Source: Aquimarina algiphila (GTDB lineage Bacteria; Bacteroidota; Bacteroidia; Flavobacteriales; Flavobacteriaceae). Taken from it: a DNA stretch of 64,000 nucleotides. The notes below the pieces were generated by a model. That model saw only the letters and a program-made list of their open reading frames with translations, ran no database searches and had not been told where the DNA came from. Positions 44,901-53,436 of this stretch are shown here, piece by piece; position 1 is the first letter of the stretch; the number at the start of each line of letters is the position of its first letter. Made by a program: the position numbers and the translations under genes. Location: assembly GCF_007489275.1 (NCBI RefSeq), contig NZ_VLNR01000015.1, positions 1 through 64,000 on the forward strand, written 5' to 3'.

Positions 44901-45997
44901 AATTTTTCCCATGCAAATGCTGTTTGTATCAAAGGTGATCTTCCCGGATCTCTATCCGGAAGCAATTCTTTTACAAGTTCTGAAAAAGGATATTCCTGAT
45001 GTTTCATTCCATCAATGACATCTTTACGAATATCTTTTACAAAATCAGAAAAACTAGATGATATGTCTAAAGAAGAACGCAATACAATTGTATTCACAAA
45101 ATTTCCAATGATGTTTCGAGTTTCCTTTTTGTTTCTTCCGGCAACAGGTACACCAATTAAGATATCATCTTGATTAGAATAACGTTGTAAAAGGATTCTA
45201 TACGTAGCCAAAAGCAACATATATAAGGTAACCCCTTCTTGTTTAGCTAACTCAGCAAGTTGAAAACTTAACTCTTTATCTAAAGCAAAACGTTCTATAT
45301 TTCCTGAATATGTTAATAGTTTTGGTCTTACTTTATCAATGGGAAAATCTAATACTGGTAATTCTCCTAATAGTTTTTCTTTCCAATATTGTAATAATGT
45401 ATCTCCTTTATCAGAAAACAAAAGTGTTTTTTGATCATTTACATGATTTCTAAAATTTGTCGTAATAGTTTTTAATTGAGGTGTATCATTAGTACATAAT
45501 GCAGTATATACCAATCGTAATTCATTAAGCAATATTGCCAGTCCCCATAAATCCATGGCAATATGATGAGCTGTTACAACCAAAATATAATCTTGGTTAG
45601 CTTGATGGTATATATTGGCACGGATTAATCTATCAGTACTTAGATTAAATGGTTTTTTAGTATCTTGATCAATACGACTCATTGTTTCTTCTATACCAGA
45701 AACACTTCTATCTATCTGAATATCAAAGTTTTTATCAATATTTTTTTCGAAATTCTGATAAGGTTTACCATCAACTATCTCAAATGTTGTATTTAAAACA
45801 TCATGACGTTCTATCAAAAAATCGAAGGTCTTTTTAAGAACTTCTATATCTAATTCTCCTTTTATTTCTCCTCCAAAAACAACATTATAGGCTGAAATAT
45901 CGGGGTCCAATTGTTGAAGAAACCATAAGCCTTCTTGTTCTTTTGATAGCGGATGTAATTGAAGATTATTTTGATCTGTGTTAAAATCAGTTTTCAT
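41930..45997 (-). CDS. Single-module NRPS, C-A(Thr)-PCP-TE
   Basis: 1355 residues. Condensation domain (about 10-450) with HHIAMDL at 144-150; the usual Gly after the Asp is Leu. Adenylation domain (about 480-990): YTSGSTGKPKG, NMYGITETT, GEIYVGGEGL, YKSGDL, VKIRGFRIELGE, and Lys976. Lining up with GrsA gives the pocket code D-F-W-N-V-G-M-V-H-K, one conservative change from the published threonine code. PCP: FFHLGGHSMLA (Ser about 1031). TE (about 1085-1355): GYCFGG, so the nucleophile is Cys about 1162; Asp about 1189 and His about 1324 (GNHS). The C domain probably takes an acyl chain from the nearby ACP. Substrate is a prediction. Confidence 0.93.
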   Translation of the reverse strand: MKTDFNTDQNNLQLHPLSKEQEGLWFLQQLDPDISAYNVVFGGEIKGELDIEVLKKTFDFLIERHDVLNTTFEIVDGKPYQNFEKNIDKNFDIQIDRSVSGIEETMSRIDQDTKKPFNLSTDRLIRANIYHQANQDYILVVTAHHIAMDLWGLAILLNELRLVYTALCTNDTPQLKTITTNFRNHVNDQKTLLFSDKGDTLLQYWKEKLLGELPVLDFPIDKVRPKLLTYSGNIERFALDKELSFQLAELAKQEGVTLYMLLLATYRILLQRYSNQDDILIGVPVAGRNKKETRNIIGNFVNTIVLRSSLDISSSFSDFVKDIRKDVIDGMKHQEYPFSELVKELLPDRDPGRSPLIQTAFAWEKLPVLDDVMASLGANEENSLLDIQLFDVDQQEGQFEISLEMGNVVNEELQGLFKYNTDLLNSETVIQVIKHFKNLLYAIVENPKSSVAKLPIMLEEEQQEILNIWKEKPQKTPDFATLHEGFETMVARNPNATAAVFEDKEITYDELNKKANALAHHLRSLGAEKGTLIGLCVDRSIEVLIGIMGILKSGGAYVPLDPTNPKERLELIIDDAKTPIVITHGKEKLTTLGEQIEIVDLETDWRVIETNSKENLNLITQKDELAYVIYTSGSTGKPKGVLNTHHNVLRLFSATDHWYRFNENDVWSLFHSYAFDFSVWEIWGALLYGAKLVVVSYEESRTPESFYNLLANHKVTVLNQTPSAFKQLIDYEVSVNESKELALSYVVFGGEALDIPTLKPWMDYHGDSKPQLINMYGITETTVHTTYREITKDDLLSSKSMIGEPIPDMKIYLLDSELKPVPYGVTGEIYVGGEGLAVEYLHRPELTSERFIKDPFSSDPKARLYKSGDLAQLYKNGDLKYVGRADAQVKIRGFRIELGEIQTLLVSHPEVKNAVVTTRIMQDDDIRIVAYYILEEEGEAIDKKLRNYLLDKLPDYMIPSIFIEMKEFALTNNGKIDYQKLPVPEYKREETELVLPRDVVELELQKIWERTLKISPIGVKDDFFHLGGHSMLAVSIMSDIKLIFGDSLAISVLFQYPTIEKLGEIIRDKKEISKGSPVVQLQKGTSAQEPIFCIHPIGGNVFCYSSMVESIKDSYSIYGLQVPYLYEDGTPHITVEDIATDYIKNIKSIQKEGPFHLVGYCFGGLIATEIAHQLKDQGEEVATVTLLDTRSPLYDDSEEFDDAILLSWFARDLAIPYGKTLTINPEELRACESVDKMFDMVIERAKKGHIVTDDINKDQMRRYLDVYISNGTALSLYEAKPYNGKINLLRAVQEPLIEQIGINLGWDRCNIKDLKVYDVPGNHSTMMYQPNATVLAGTLQQIFTEYNKVESAVLI

Positions 45998-46103
45998 TAT
46001 TTTTTTTAGGTTTTAAGAATATTGCAAGCATTAAAAGTTGGTAAAAAAATGAGCAATAATGCATTTGTCTGTCTTCTCGAATTTTATAATTCGCTTTGTT
46101 TTT

Positions 46104-46382
46104 TTACATTTTGTCTTTAAGAAATAACATAATGTCGTGAATTGTAGGATAATCCCATAAGGTAGTAGAAGGTAATTCTACATTTAATTTTTCTTCGATA
46201 TCCCCAGAAATCATGATGGCACTCATAGAATCTAAACCATAAAGAACTAATTCTTCATGTATAGAAATCTTCTCGCTATCCATACTTAAATGTTCTGCTA
46301 CTCTATTGATTAACCAATTTTCCATTTCAGTTATAGAAGCACTTTTTGCAGCTACTTCTATTGCTCCAGTTTTTTCAGACAT
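46104..46382 (-). CDS. Acyl carrier protein
   Basis: 92 residues with a phosphopantetheine site GLDSMSA (Ser52). The N-terminal 15 residues are an extension absent from fatty-acid-synthase ACPs. It is 15 bp after the acyl-CoA dehydrogenase-like gene and 106 bp before the NRPS gene. In FAAL-ACP pathways the ligase loads a fatty acid onto such a stand-alone ACP, which then donates the chain to the first condensation domain. That role fits here and is inferred from context. Confidence 0.92.
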   Translation of the reverse strand: MSEKTGAIEVAAKSASITEMENWLINRVAEHLSMDSEKISIHEELVLYGLDSMSAIMISGDIEEKLNVELPSTTLWDYPTIHDIMLFLKDKM

Positions 46383-46397
46383 ATATTTGATTTTTAA

Positions 46398-48182
46398 TTA
46401 ATTTGAAAGTTGAAAAGGCGTTATCGAAAATAATTTGCCTTCGGTATGTAATGTCAATAAATGTTTTGCCGTATTCTCTAGATATTCCTTATCCAGTTCT
46501 TTTTTATAAATAGTAAAAGAATCCAGAGTTCGTTGCAGTGAAAGCACAAGCCATTCTCCTTTAGAAAAATACTCCCCTAACTCTTCCTGATTATAGACCC
46601 ACATAAATACAGAGGTTGCTGCTGTATGCAATTTGCAATAGCTTTGAGCCAGATCAAAATATTCGGTTTCAAGATTATGTCCTGATTCTACAACAGGTAA
46701 TTTATCTACTTTATTCTCAAGATCCATTAAATTACTAATAAGGTCTATTGTTAAATTAAGTATTTCGGATAATGTTTTAGGAGAAACACTATTCTTTCCT
46801 TTTAGATTACCAAGCTTGGATAGAGCAAACTCTATTCCTTGTAAAACAATGTTGTTTCCTTTACTAAAAAGATCAAGTTTGTTATAGTCAATATCGCTAA
46901 CCTCTTTATTCAAAGAAAATATATTTTCTAAAGTTTTTTCTAGTTCTATACCTGTGCTTTTAGCTCTTTTTTTTGCCAGAAATTTAAGTTGAAGAGAGAG
47001 AGAATGTTTGTTAATAATTGTACTACCATCAAATAGGCTTATGATAGAATTATCTCTCATCATTTTTTGGAAAACACCATGATCATGATCATCTCTAAAA
47101 TAAAATCTTGACCCTAGGATAACAGACAACTCATGTATGCTTTGTTCTACTTTTTGAGGAATGTAATTTTTGACAATTGCAGACCAAACACTAAACTGAG
47201 AAGTAATCTCATGTAACCCTCTCGAGGAAGCTATTGCAAGGCAATCACAGCTTATAATATCGATAAAAATTTTTGCCAGGGTGTGTCTTGAGTGCTGTAT
47301 ATCAAAAACAGTTTTTCCATACAATTGTCTTTTTAAAACAAAGTTTAGTGTTGTTCTAAGAGCAGTATCTACAGCTCCCAAAGATAAACCTGCACATAAT
47401 GTCCTGGTTATCTGAAATCCTTTTAAAGTAATTTCGAGGCCGGCTCCTTCTTTTCCTACGAGCATGTTTTTTGATAGTACTGCTTTATTAAAAACAATTC
47501 CACTTATATCACATCCTTTTATCCCCAAAGTATTAATTTTGGGCTGGTAAGCATATGTATCAGGTGATAATTTCTCTTTATCTACCATTAAAATGGATAG
47601 GCTTCGGGAATCTTTTTTATCATTAGTTTTTGCTAAAACACATAAAATATCAGATAATGTAGCTTTATTAATAGGCCATTTTTCTCCGGTTAATAAATAA
47701 TTGGTATTATCATCAGTCTTTACTGCACATACTCCATTTGCATTGAGATCACTACCATGTGATCTCTCTGTCACCGCTAAACAAGCAGATCTGCTATTTC
47801 TAATTTCTTTTGCCAATTCCTGCTTTTGCTCTTCTGATCCAGCAATCCAAACTGGTAATGCACCTAAAAGTGTATGAGCATCGGTTATAGAAATCGATAA
47901 ATCTCTTCTGGAAATTGATCTTGTTAAAAAAAGTAATTCTTCAAATGATTTTAATTTTCCGCCAAGCTGTTTTGGAATATAATATTCATTATACCTCCAT
48001 TTATGCAGTTCTTCAATTTCCTGATAAGGAAAAATTTCATTTTCATCAAGCTCAGCTGATTTTTTAAATGATACTACTGATGATTCATCAAATGGGCTTT
48101 TCAGAAATTCTTCAAGTTCCTCTACAGCAACAAGTCTATCAAAGATTGTTGGCCTTTGTATTTTTATTATATCTACAGACAT
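46398..48182 (-). CDS. Acyl-CoA dehydrogenase-like enzyme (FAAL-associated)
   Basis: 594 residues from ATG 48182; an in-frame start 54 bp further upstream gives a poor extra segment (DILVIILINHH). The ACAD core is seen in CLAVTERSHGSDLNANGVCAV (flavin/substrate region), GAGLEITLKGFQITRTLCAG and RQLYGKTVFDIQHSR. At the position of the usual catalytic glutamate (YEGT) it reads FDGST with Asp385. A C-terminal extension of about 180 residues makes it longer than ordinary ACADs (about 380). FAAL-linked ACADs add an alpha,beta double bond to the ACP-bound acyl chain; that is the expected job here. Confidence 0.88.
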   Translation of the reverse strand: MSVDIIKIQRPTIFDRLVAVEELEEFLKSPFDESSVVSFKKSAELDENEIFPYQEIEELHKWRYNEYYIPKQLGGKLKSFEELLFLTRSISRRDLSISITDAHTLLGALPVWIAGSEEQKQELAKEIRNSRSACLAVTERSHGSDLNANGVCAVKTDDNTNYLLTGEKWPINKATLSDILCVLAKTNDKKDSRSLSILMVDKEKLSPDTYAYQPKINTLGIKGCDISGIVFNKAVLSKNMLVGKEGAGLEITLKGFQITRTLCAGLSLGAVDTALRTTLNFVLKRQLYGKTVFDIQHSRHTLAKIFIDIISCDCLAIASSRGLHEITSQFSVWSAIVKNYIPQKVEQSIHELSVILGSRFYFRDDHDHGVFQKMMRDNSIISLFDGSTIINKHSLSLQLKFLAKKRAKSTGIELEKTLENIFSLNKEVSDIDYNKLDLFSKGNNIVLQGIEFALSKLGNLKGKNSVSPKTLSEILNLTIDLISNLMDLENKVDKLPVVESGHNLETEYFDLAQSYCKLHTAATSVFMWVYNQEELGEYFSKGEWLVLSLQRTLDSFTIYKKELDKEYLENTAKHLLTLHTEGKLFSITPFQLSN

Positions 48183-48326
48183 ATAGTTTCTTAATTTGGT
48201 ATGATGATTTATCAAAATGATAACGAGAATATCCATTAAGGTATAGATATACCTATCCTTACACGAATATTTCTGAATGCTAAAAAAATAAATTAACTTT
48301 TTCTATTTGGTACAGTTAATTGGCGT

Positions 48327-50093
48327 TTAACAGACCAAATAAGCTTTTATCGGTTGTAAATTATTTTTTAGATATAACTCTTTTGAAGCCAATCTTTGTA
48401 ATTTCCCACTAGTTGTTTTAGGAAATGAAGAAGGCTCTATAAGTACAACATCTTTAACCTGAATTTGATACTCCCTGGACACAGCCAAGTATATAGCGTT
48501 TGTAACCTCTTCTATATCAATTTTTCTTCTAAATTCTCGTTTAACTTCCTGCACAATTATCAAGGATTCACCACCATCTTCACTTTCTATCGCAAAAGCA
48601 GAACCACAACCTGGTCTCAATGACTCATGTGCTGTTTGTACCGTATGCTCAATATCCTGTGGGTAATAGTTTTTACCTCTTATAATGATTAAGTCTTTAT
48701 GCCTTCCTGAAATATATAAATTTTGGTCTATCATAAATCCAAGATCCCCTGTTCTAAAAAATCCTTCTTCATTAACATCCTGAATATAAGCATTAAACAC
48801 TTCCTGTGTCAGTTTTTCGTTCTGCCAATAACCAACAGCTACACTAGGGCTTTTAATCCATATTTCTCCTATTTCTCCATCTTTAGATAAAGTACAAGTT
48901 TCGGGATTTACGATATGTATTTCATGTCCCTCTTCTTTACTTCCGCAGGAGACAAATGATATTTTATTAGTGTTTTCTTTGGTTATTACTTGTACTTTTT
49001 GATTTTTAAGAGCTTCTTTATCTATATTTATAGTGAATGGTTCTTTTGTTTTTTCTCCAGAAGAAACCAATAATGTTGCTTCTGCCAAACCATACACTGG
49101 TAAAAATGTTGACATTTTGAAGTTAGACACTTTAAATTTTTGAAAGAAATCAATCAATGTACTCTCTTTCACGGGCTCTGCTCCACTATAAGCTACTTTC
49201 CAGTTACTAAGATCTAAAGATGCTAATTTTTCTTCTGATATTTTTCTCACGCACAATTGATATGCAAAATCGGGAGCCCCACTAATCACACCTCCTTGTT
49301 CTTTTCTTTTAGAGATTTGATCTAACCAAAGAAAAGGGTTTCTTAGAAATGTCATCGGAGCCATTGAAGTTAATCCAATCCCACTATATAAAGGCTGAAG
49401 AATCCCTCCTATTAGTCCCATATCATGATAAGGAGGTAACCAACTTACCATATGTGTTCCAGAGTAACATCCTAAAGCATCTCGTATTGCTTTTAGGTTG
49501 TCTAACAAATTAGTATTATTAAGAATTACTCCTTTTGGATTTCCTGTTGATCCTGAAGTATATTGTAAAAAGACTATATCTGTTGGTTTTACTTTTTCTG
49601 GAACATATTCTATATTAGGTGAAGAAACGATCAAATCGGTTGCTATCCATCCTATCTGACTTAGACATTCTACACCTTCTCTTCTATCATCATTTACTAT
49701 AGTAGCTTCAGAAAGGGAATCAACATAATTCATTATACCAGATGTACTTAATGCATATTTAGATTGAGAATCCTTTATTATCATTAATAATCTTTCTGTA
49801 TTTCTACTATCTGGCGGATAAGCAGGAACAGGAATAACTCCTGCATATAAGCAACCAAAAAAAGCACTTATATATTCGATTCCCGGGGGATATAATAATA
49901 AGACTCTATCTCCAAAATCTAATTTCTGTTTTAATTCTAAAGCTATTGCTTTTGCCCTATTGGATAACTCTCCATAAGTAACTTTCTCTTCTTTTTCTTT
50001 AGACTGTAAGAAAATGATAGCGGTTTTGTCTCTTTCAATTTCACCCCTTAGATATAAAATCTCAGCGATTGATTTAAATTCTTTTGTTTCCAT
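48327..50093 (-). CDS. Fatty acyl-AMP ligase (FAAL)
   Basis: 588 residues of the ANL superfamily, FAAL branch. P-loop YTSGSTGNPKG (178-188), the FAAL-typical SWLPPYHDMGLIGG (217-230), an insertion region ending in FVSCGS, YGLAEATLLVSSG, FFRTGDLGFM and GRHKDLIIIRGKNYYPQDIE, and the C-terminal Lys in PKTTSGKLQRLAS. FAALs activate a free fatty acid as acyl-AMP and load it onto a carrier protein instead of CoA. It is the first gene of the minus-strand run and probably the promoter-proximal one. Chain length cannot be told. Confidence 0.93.
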   Translation of the reverse strand: METKEFKSIAEILYLRGEIERDKTAIIFLQSKEKEEKVTYGELSNRAKAIALELKQKLDFGDRVLLLYPPGIEYISAFFGCLYAGVIPVPAYPPDSRNTERLLMIIKDSQSKYALSTSGIMNYVDSLSEATIVNDDRREGVECLSQIGWIATDLIVSSPNIEYVPEKVKPTDIVFLQYTSGSTGNPKGVILNNTNLLDNLKAIRDALGCYSGTHMVSWLPPYHDMGLIGGILQPLYSGIGLTSMAPMTFLRNPFLWLDQISKRKEQGGVISGAPDFAYQLCVRKISEEKLASLDLSNWKVAYSGAEPVKESTLIDFFQKFKVSNFKMSTFLPVYGLAEATLLVSSGEKTKEPFTINIDKEALKNQKVQVITKENTNKISFVSCGSKEEGHEIHIVNPETCTLSKDGEIGEIWIKSPSVAVGYWQNEKLTQEVFNAYIQDVNEEGFFRTGDLGFMIDQNLYISGRHKDLIIIRGKNYYPQDIEHTVQTAHESLRPGCGSAFAIESEDGGESLIIVQEVKREFRRKIDIEEVTNAIYLAVSREYQIQVKDVVLIEPSSFPKTTSGKLQRLASKELYLKNNLQPIKAYLVC

Positions 50094-50822
50094 TTAAAAG
50101 GTTTTAAGAGTAATTTGTATATAATTAAAGTTGGGTTATTTATAATTTTTTTTCAACATCCTGACACACATTAAAATAAAAAATATAAAAAAGTGATGAC
50201 AATTAATAAGAACATGGTTAACTATCCTTATCTATCGTTATATAAAACTAAAAATTATTTAAGTTCAATATATTTCATCACATTTCATTATTAGTTTTAT
50301 GCATTGCTCCATTCTTTTAAATTCAAAATTATCAGACATACAAAGCAACATCATTAATTATGAATCTATAAATACTATAGCAATAGGTTTTAATTAATTA
50401 TATAGTCAATCAATATAATATATTCATCACTTATTTATTTATTCTTTCAACCACTATAATTAATTCAATAATTATATGATATTAGAATAAAAATAAACAA
50501 CTAGGGGTAGGTAATTTTACTTGATTAACAATACAAATATGGATAATTAAAATCTAACAAAAAGTAATTCTGCTTTTAAATAAATGTTAAATAAATATAA
50601 TCTTAAAATAGATGCTTTAAAATCATGAAAACAAAAAAAACACTGTTTTTATTAGAAGATTTTACATTATTATTTTATTCAACCTCTTTATTTTGAGGTT
50701 AAAACCTCAACCGTTTTATTATGATTACTTGTTTATTGTAGAGTCTGTAAATATGTAGAAGCTATTCTTTTTTGTGTTTTTGGGTAGTAAACATTATTTA
50801 ACATTAGAATACTAAAGTCTAA
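50094..50822. other. 729-bp AT-rich intergenic region upstream of the lipopeptide cluster
   Basis: No ORF that looks real. It must hold the promoter of the FAAL operon. The clear structure is the palindrome at 50693-50710, with another AACCTC half-site at 50681-50686. Base composition is very AT-rich compared with the coding neighbours. Confidence 0.4.
50693..50710. promoter_or_regulatory. 18-bp palindrome, possible operator
   Basis: TTGAGGTTAAAACCTCAA, two perfect 8-bp arms around AA, with a third half-site AACCTC 6 bp to the left. It lies between the ParB-like gene and the FAAL gene. Binding by a regulator is a guess; a terminator hairpin with a 2-base loop is less likely because no T-run follows directly. 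Confidence 0.35.
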
Positions 50823-51692
50823 TTATTTTTTTACTTCTTGATTATATAACACTTCTAATTCTAACTTATTGATTTGTTTTTTTAATGATTTTAAAGAGCT
50901 TTTATCCTTGTTTTTGATTAAAGAATTAACAGCAGATAATATTTTTCCTTTTATTAAATTAAGTCTACTGTCTTGATCTAAAAACAAAGTATCTACACCA
51001 CTTACTAATTCATATGAAGTATCTACTTTATCGTATTGAGCAATACTCTTTTTTCTTTCTAAATTTTCTTTTGTAATTTTTATTTTATGTTTTAAGTCCG
51101 ATTCGTTAACAATAACCCAATCTTCTGTACCTTCTGCCTGTAGCAAAATAGCGAGGTCTGATTTTTTCATTTTAATCTCACCCATTAATATTTGCAGTTT
51201 AAGCTTAGGGTTTGTTTCACTAATCAAATTAAGAGCCATTGAATATTTTTCATCACGTTTAATCGTACTTTCACTTACATTAAACTCTTTAGAAAGTAAT
51301 TTAGATGTCGAAAGGTCAATTTGACCCTTCGATGATACATTTTCATATCCACCCTTATTTTTTTTTGTCATACAGTATTTTAACCCTCGATAATAGCTTA
51401 ATTGGTCTGGATTAAGGTTTCTTCTTCCTAACTGATTATTTAACATCCAAAATTTTACTTCCTCGATGTCTGCAAAAACCATTTTTTTAGTTCTATAACG
51501 AATATTATTCTCTGTGCAGATCTGATAACGATTATGACCGTCAATTAGAATTAACTCATCATTTTTTTCCCATACCAAAAGAGCCTCTCTACACCCTTCA
51601 GAAATTATACTTTTACGTAGTAATTGATATTCTTCTTTGGATAGAGGAACAATGTGCTCCTTTAATTCCTGAATAATCCTTATGTTTTTCAT
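50823..51692 (-). CDS. Orphan ParB/RepB-like protein
   Basis: 289 residues. The N-terminal half has the ParB/Spo0J fold: PLSKEEYQLLRKSIISEGC, LILIDGHNRYQIC (residues 47-59, the DGHNR box) and a helix-turn-helix around 128-151 (KLLSKEFNVSESTIKRDEKYS). The C-terminal part is a lysine-rich, coiled-coil-prone tail. No ParA-like ATPase and no parS-like repeat is visible nearby, so it is not evidently the chromosome-segregation ParB. It resembles ParB-like proteins of plasmids and islands. Flanked by 729 and 233 bp of non-coding DNA, it looks isolated. Confidence 0.75.
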   Translation of the reverse strand: MKNIRIIQELKEHIVPLSKEEYQLLRKSIISEGCREALLVWEKNDELILIDGHNRYQICTENNIRYRTKKMVFADIEEVKFWMLNNQLGRRNLNPDQLSYYRGLKYCMTKKNKGGYENVSSKGQIDLSTSKLLSKEFNVSESTIKRDEKYSMALNLISETNPKLKLQILMGEIKMKKSDLAILLQAEGTEDWVIVNESDLKHKIKITKENLERKKSIAQYDKVDTSYELVSGVDTLFLDQDSRLNLIKGKILSAVNSLIKNKDKSSLKSLKKQINKLELEVLYNQEVKK

Positions 51693-51925
51693 GCAATCGG
51701 AAATAATATTGGCTTAATGATCAAATATACAAAATTCATTAAGTCTATAAACCTTAAAGCATTACTCTATAGAAAAAGAGAATATTACTTAAAATATACT
51801 AGTAAAAAACAACAAGTATCAAATTATTCTAATTTTAGAATTCTACAAATCATCAAAAAAAAATCAAAATTCTGATTATCAGATATTTAAATACAAAAAA
51901 CTTAGTTATGGATATAAACTAATTT

Positions 51926-53314
51926 TTATATTCCTGCAATACTCTTTAATGTAACAATAGTATCTTCTGCTAACTCATCTGCTTTTTCCTGACTTAAAGC
52001 TTCTGTATATATACGAATGATAGGTTCTGTATTACTTTTACGTAAATGCACCCAATTATCCTTAAAATCAACTTTTACACCATCTACTGTAGAAACTTCT
52101 TCAGATTCATGTTTTTTATGAAACCCTTTCAAAATGGCGTCAACATCTAAACCAGGAGTTAACTGAACTTTATTTTTGCTCATAAAATAAGACGGGTAGC
52201 TATTTTTTAATTCGCTTACGCTACATTTTTTTTCTGCTAAATGCGTAAGAAACAAAGCTACTCCTACCAAAGAATCTCTTCCATAGTGTGATTCTGGATA
52301 AATAATACCTCCATTTCCCTCTCCTCCAATGACCGCTTTATTTGCCTTCATTTTTTCAACTACATTAACCTCTCCTACTGCACTTGCTTCATAAGTTCCA
52401 TTATGTTTTTGAGTTATATCTCTCAATGCTCTGCTAGATGATAAATTTGAAACCGTATTCCCTGGTGTTTTACCTAATACAAAATCTGCACAAGCTACCA
52501 ATGTGTATTCTTCTCCAAACATTTCACCATCTTCACTCATAAAGGCTAATCGGTCTACATCTGGATCTACTGTAAGTCCAAAATCTGCTTTCTCTTTTAC
52601 TACTAAATCAGATAAATCTGTCAGGTGTTCTTTTAATGGTTCTGGATTATGAGGAAAATGCCCATTTGGTTCACAATACAACTCCACAGTCTCTACTCCC
52701 ATTTTTTGAAGTAATTTTGGTATTGCAATACCTCCTGTAGAATTCACCGCATCAACAACCACCTTAAAATTAGCTTTTTTTACTAATTCTGCATCTACTA
52801 AAGAAAGGTTCAATACTTCTTCAATATGTTTATCAATATAAGTGTCATTTACAGTAATACTTCCTAAATCGTCAACTTCTGCAAAGACGTATGTATCATT
52901 TTCTGCGATTTCCAAAATCTTTTTACCATTATCGGCATTCAAAAATTCTCCTTTATGATTTAAAAGTTTTAAAGCATTCCATTGTTTTGGATTATGACTG
53001 GCTGTGAGAATTATTCCTCCATCCGCTTTTTCTAATGTTACTGCTATTTCTACCGTTGGTGTAGTAGAGAGTCCTAAATCAATCACATGAATTCCTAAAC
53101 CAACCAAACTATTCATTACTAATTGTTGAATCATAGAACCAGATATTCTGGCATCACGCCCTACCACTACCTTTGGATGTTTTGTTTTTGTTTCCTCTTT
53201 TAACCAACTACCATAAGCAGAGGCAAATTTAACCGCATCTACTGGTGTTAGGTTATCTCCAACAGTTCCTCCAATTGTACCTCTAATTCCTGAAATTGAT
53301 TTTATTAATGTCAT
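51926..53314 (-). CDS. glmM: Phosphoglucosamine mutase
   Basis: 462 residues of the alpha-phosphohexomutase superfamily. Start motif SISGIRGTIGG, active serine in TASHNPKQWNALK (Ser106), metal loop DPDVDRLAF, sugar-binding GEGNGGI, and the phosphate-binding LRKSNTEPIIRIY. It converts glucosamine-6-phosphate to glucosamine-1-phosphate for cell-wall and lipid A UDP-GlcNAc synthesis. Length is typical. Phosphomannomutase activity cannot be ruled out, but GlmM is the usual annotation for this Bacteroidota type. Confidence 0.9.
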   Translation of the reverse strand: MTLIKSISGIRGTIGGTVGDNLTPVDAVKFASAYGSWLKEETKTKHPKVVVGRDARISGSMIQQLVMNSLVGLGIHVIDLGLSTTPTVEIAVTLEKADGGIILTASHNPKQWNALKLLNHKGEFLNADNGKKILEIAENDTYVFAEVDDLGSITVNDTYIDKHIEEVLNLSLVDAELVKKANFKVVVDAVNSTGGIAIPKLLQKMGVETVELYCEPNGHFPHNPEPLKEHLTDLSDLVVKEKADFGLTVDPDVDRLAFMSEDGEMFGEEYTLVACADFVLGKTPGNTVSNLSSSRALRDITQKHNGTYEASAVGEVNVVEKMKANKAVIGGEGNGGIIYPESHYGRDSLVGVALFLTHLAEKKCSVSELKNSYPSYFMSKNKVQLTPGLDVDAILKGFHKKHESEEVSTVDGVKVDFKDNWVHLRKSNTEPIIRIYTEALSQEKADELAEDTIVTLKSIAGI

Positions 53315-53436
53315 GCTTATAATTGATTGTATATTTTTAAGTGTAAATGTACGAGCTATGGCAGACTACTACAACTTTAGCATTAAAATTTACAAAAAAA
53401 CAATATTAACTTTCTAAAAAATTGTAAATTCCCATA

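Noticed and set aside
36492..50093. Aryl polyene or flexirubin cluster
   Set aside because: The MMPL, LolA-like and acyltransferase genes are reminiscent, but there is no ketosynthase, ketoreductase, dehydratase or ammonia-lyase; the core is an FAAL/NRPS.
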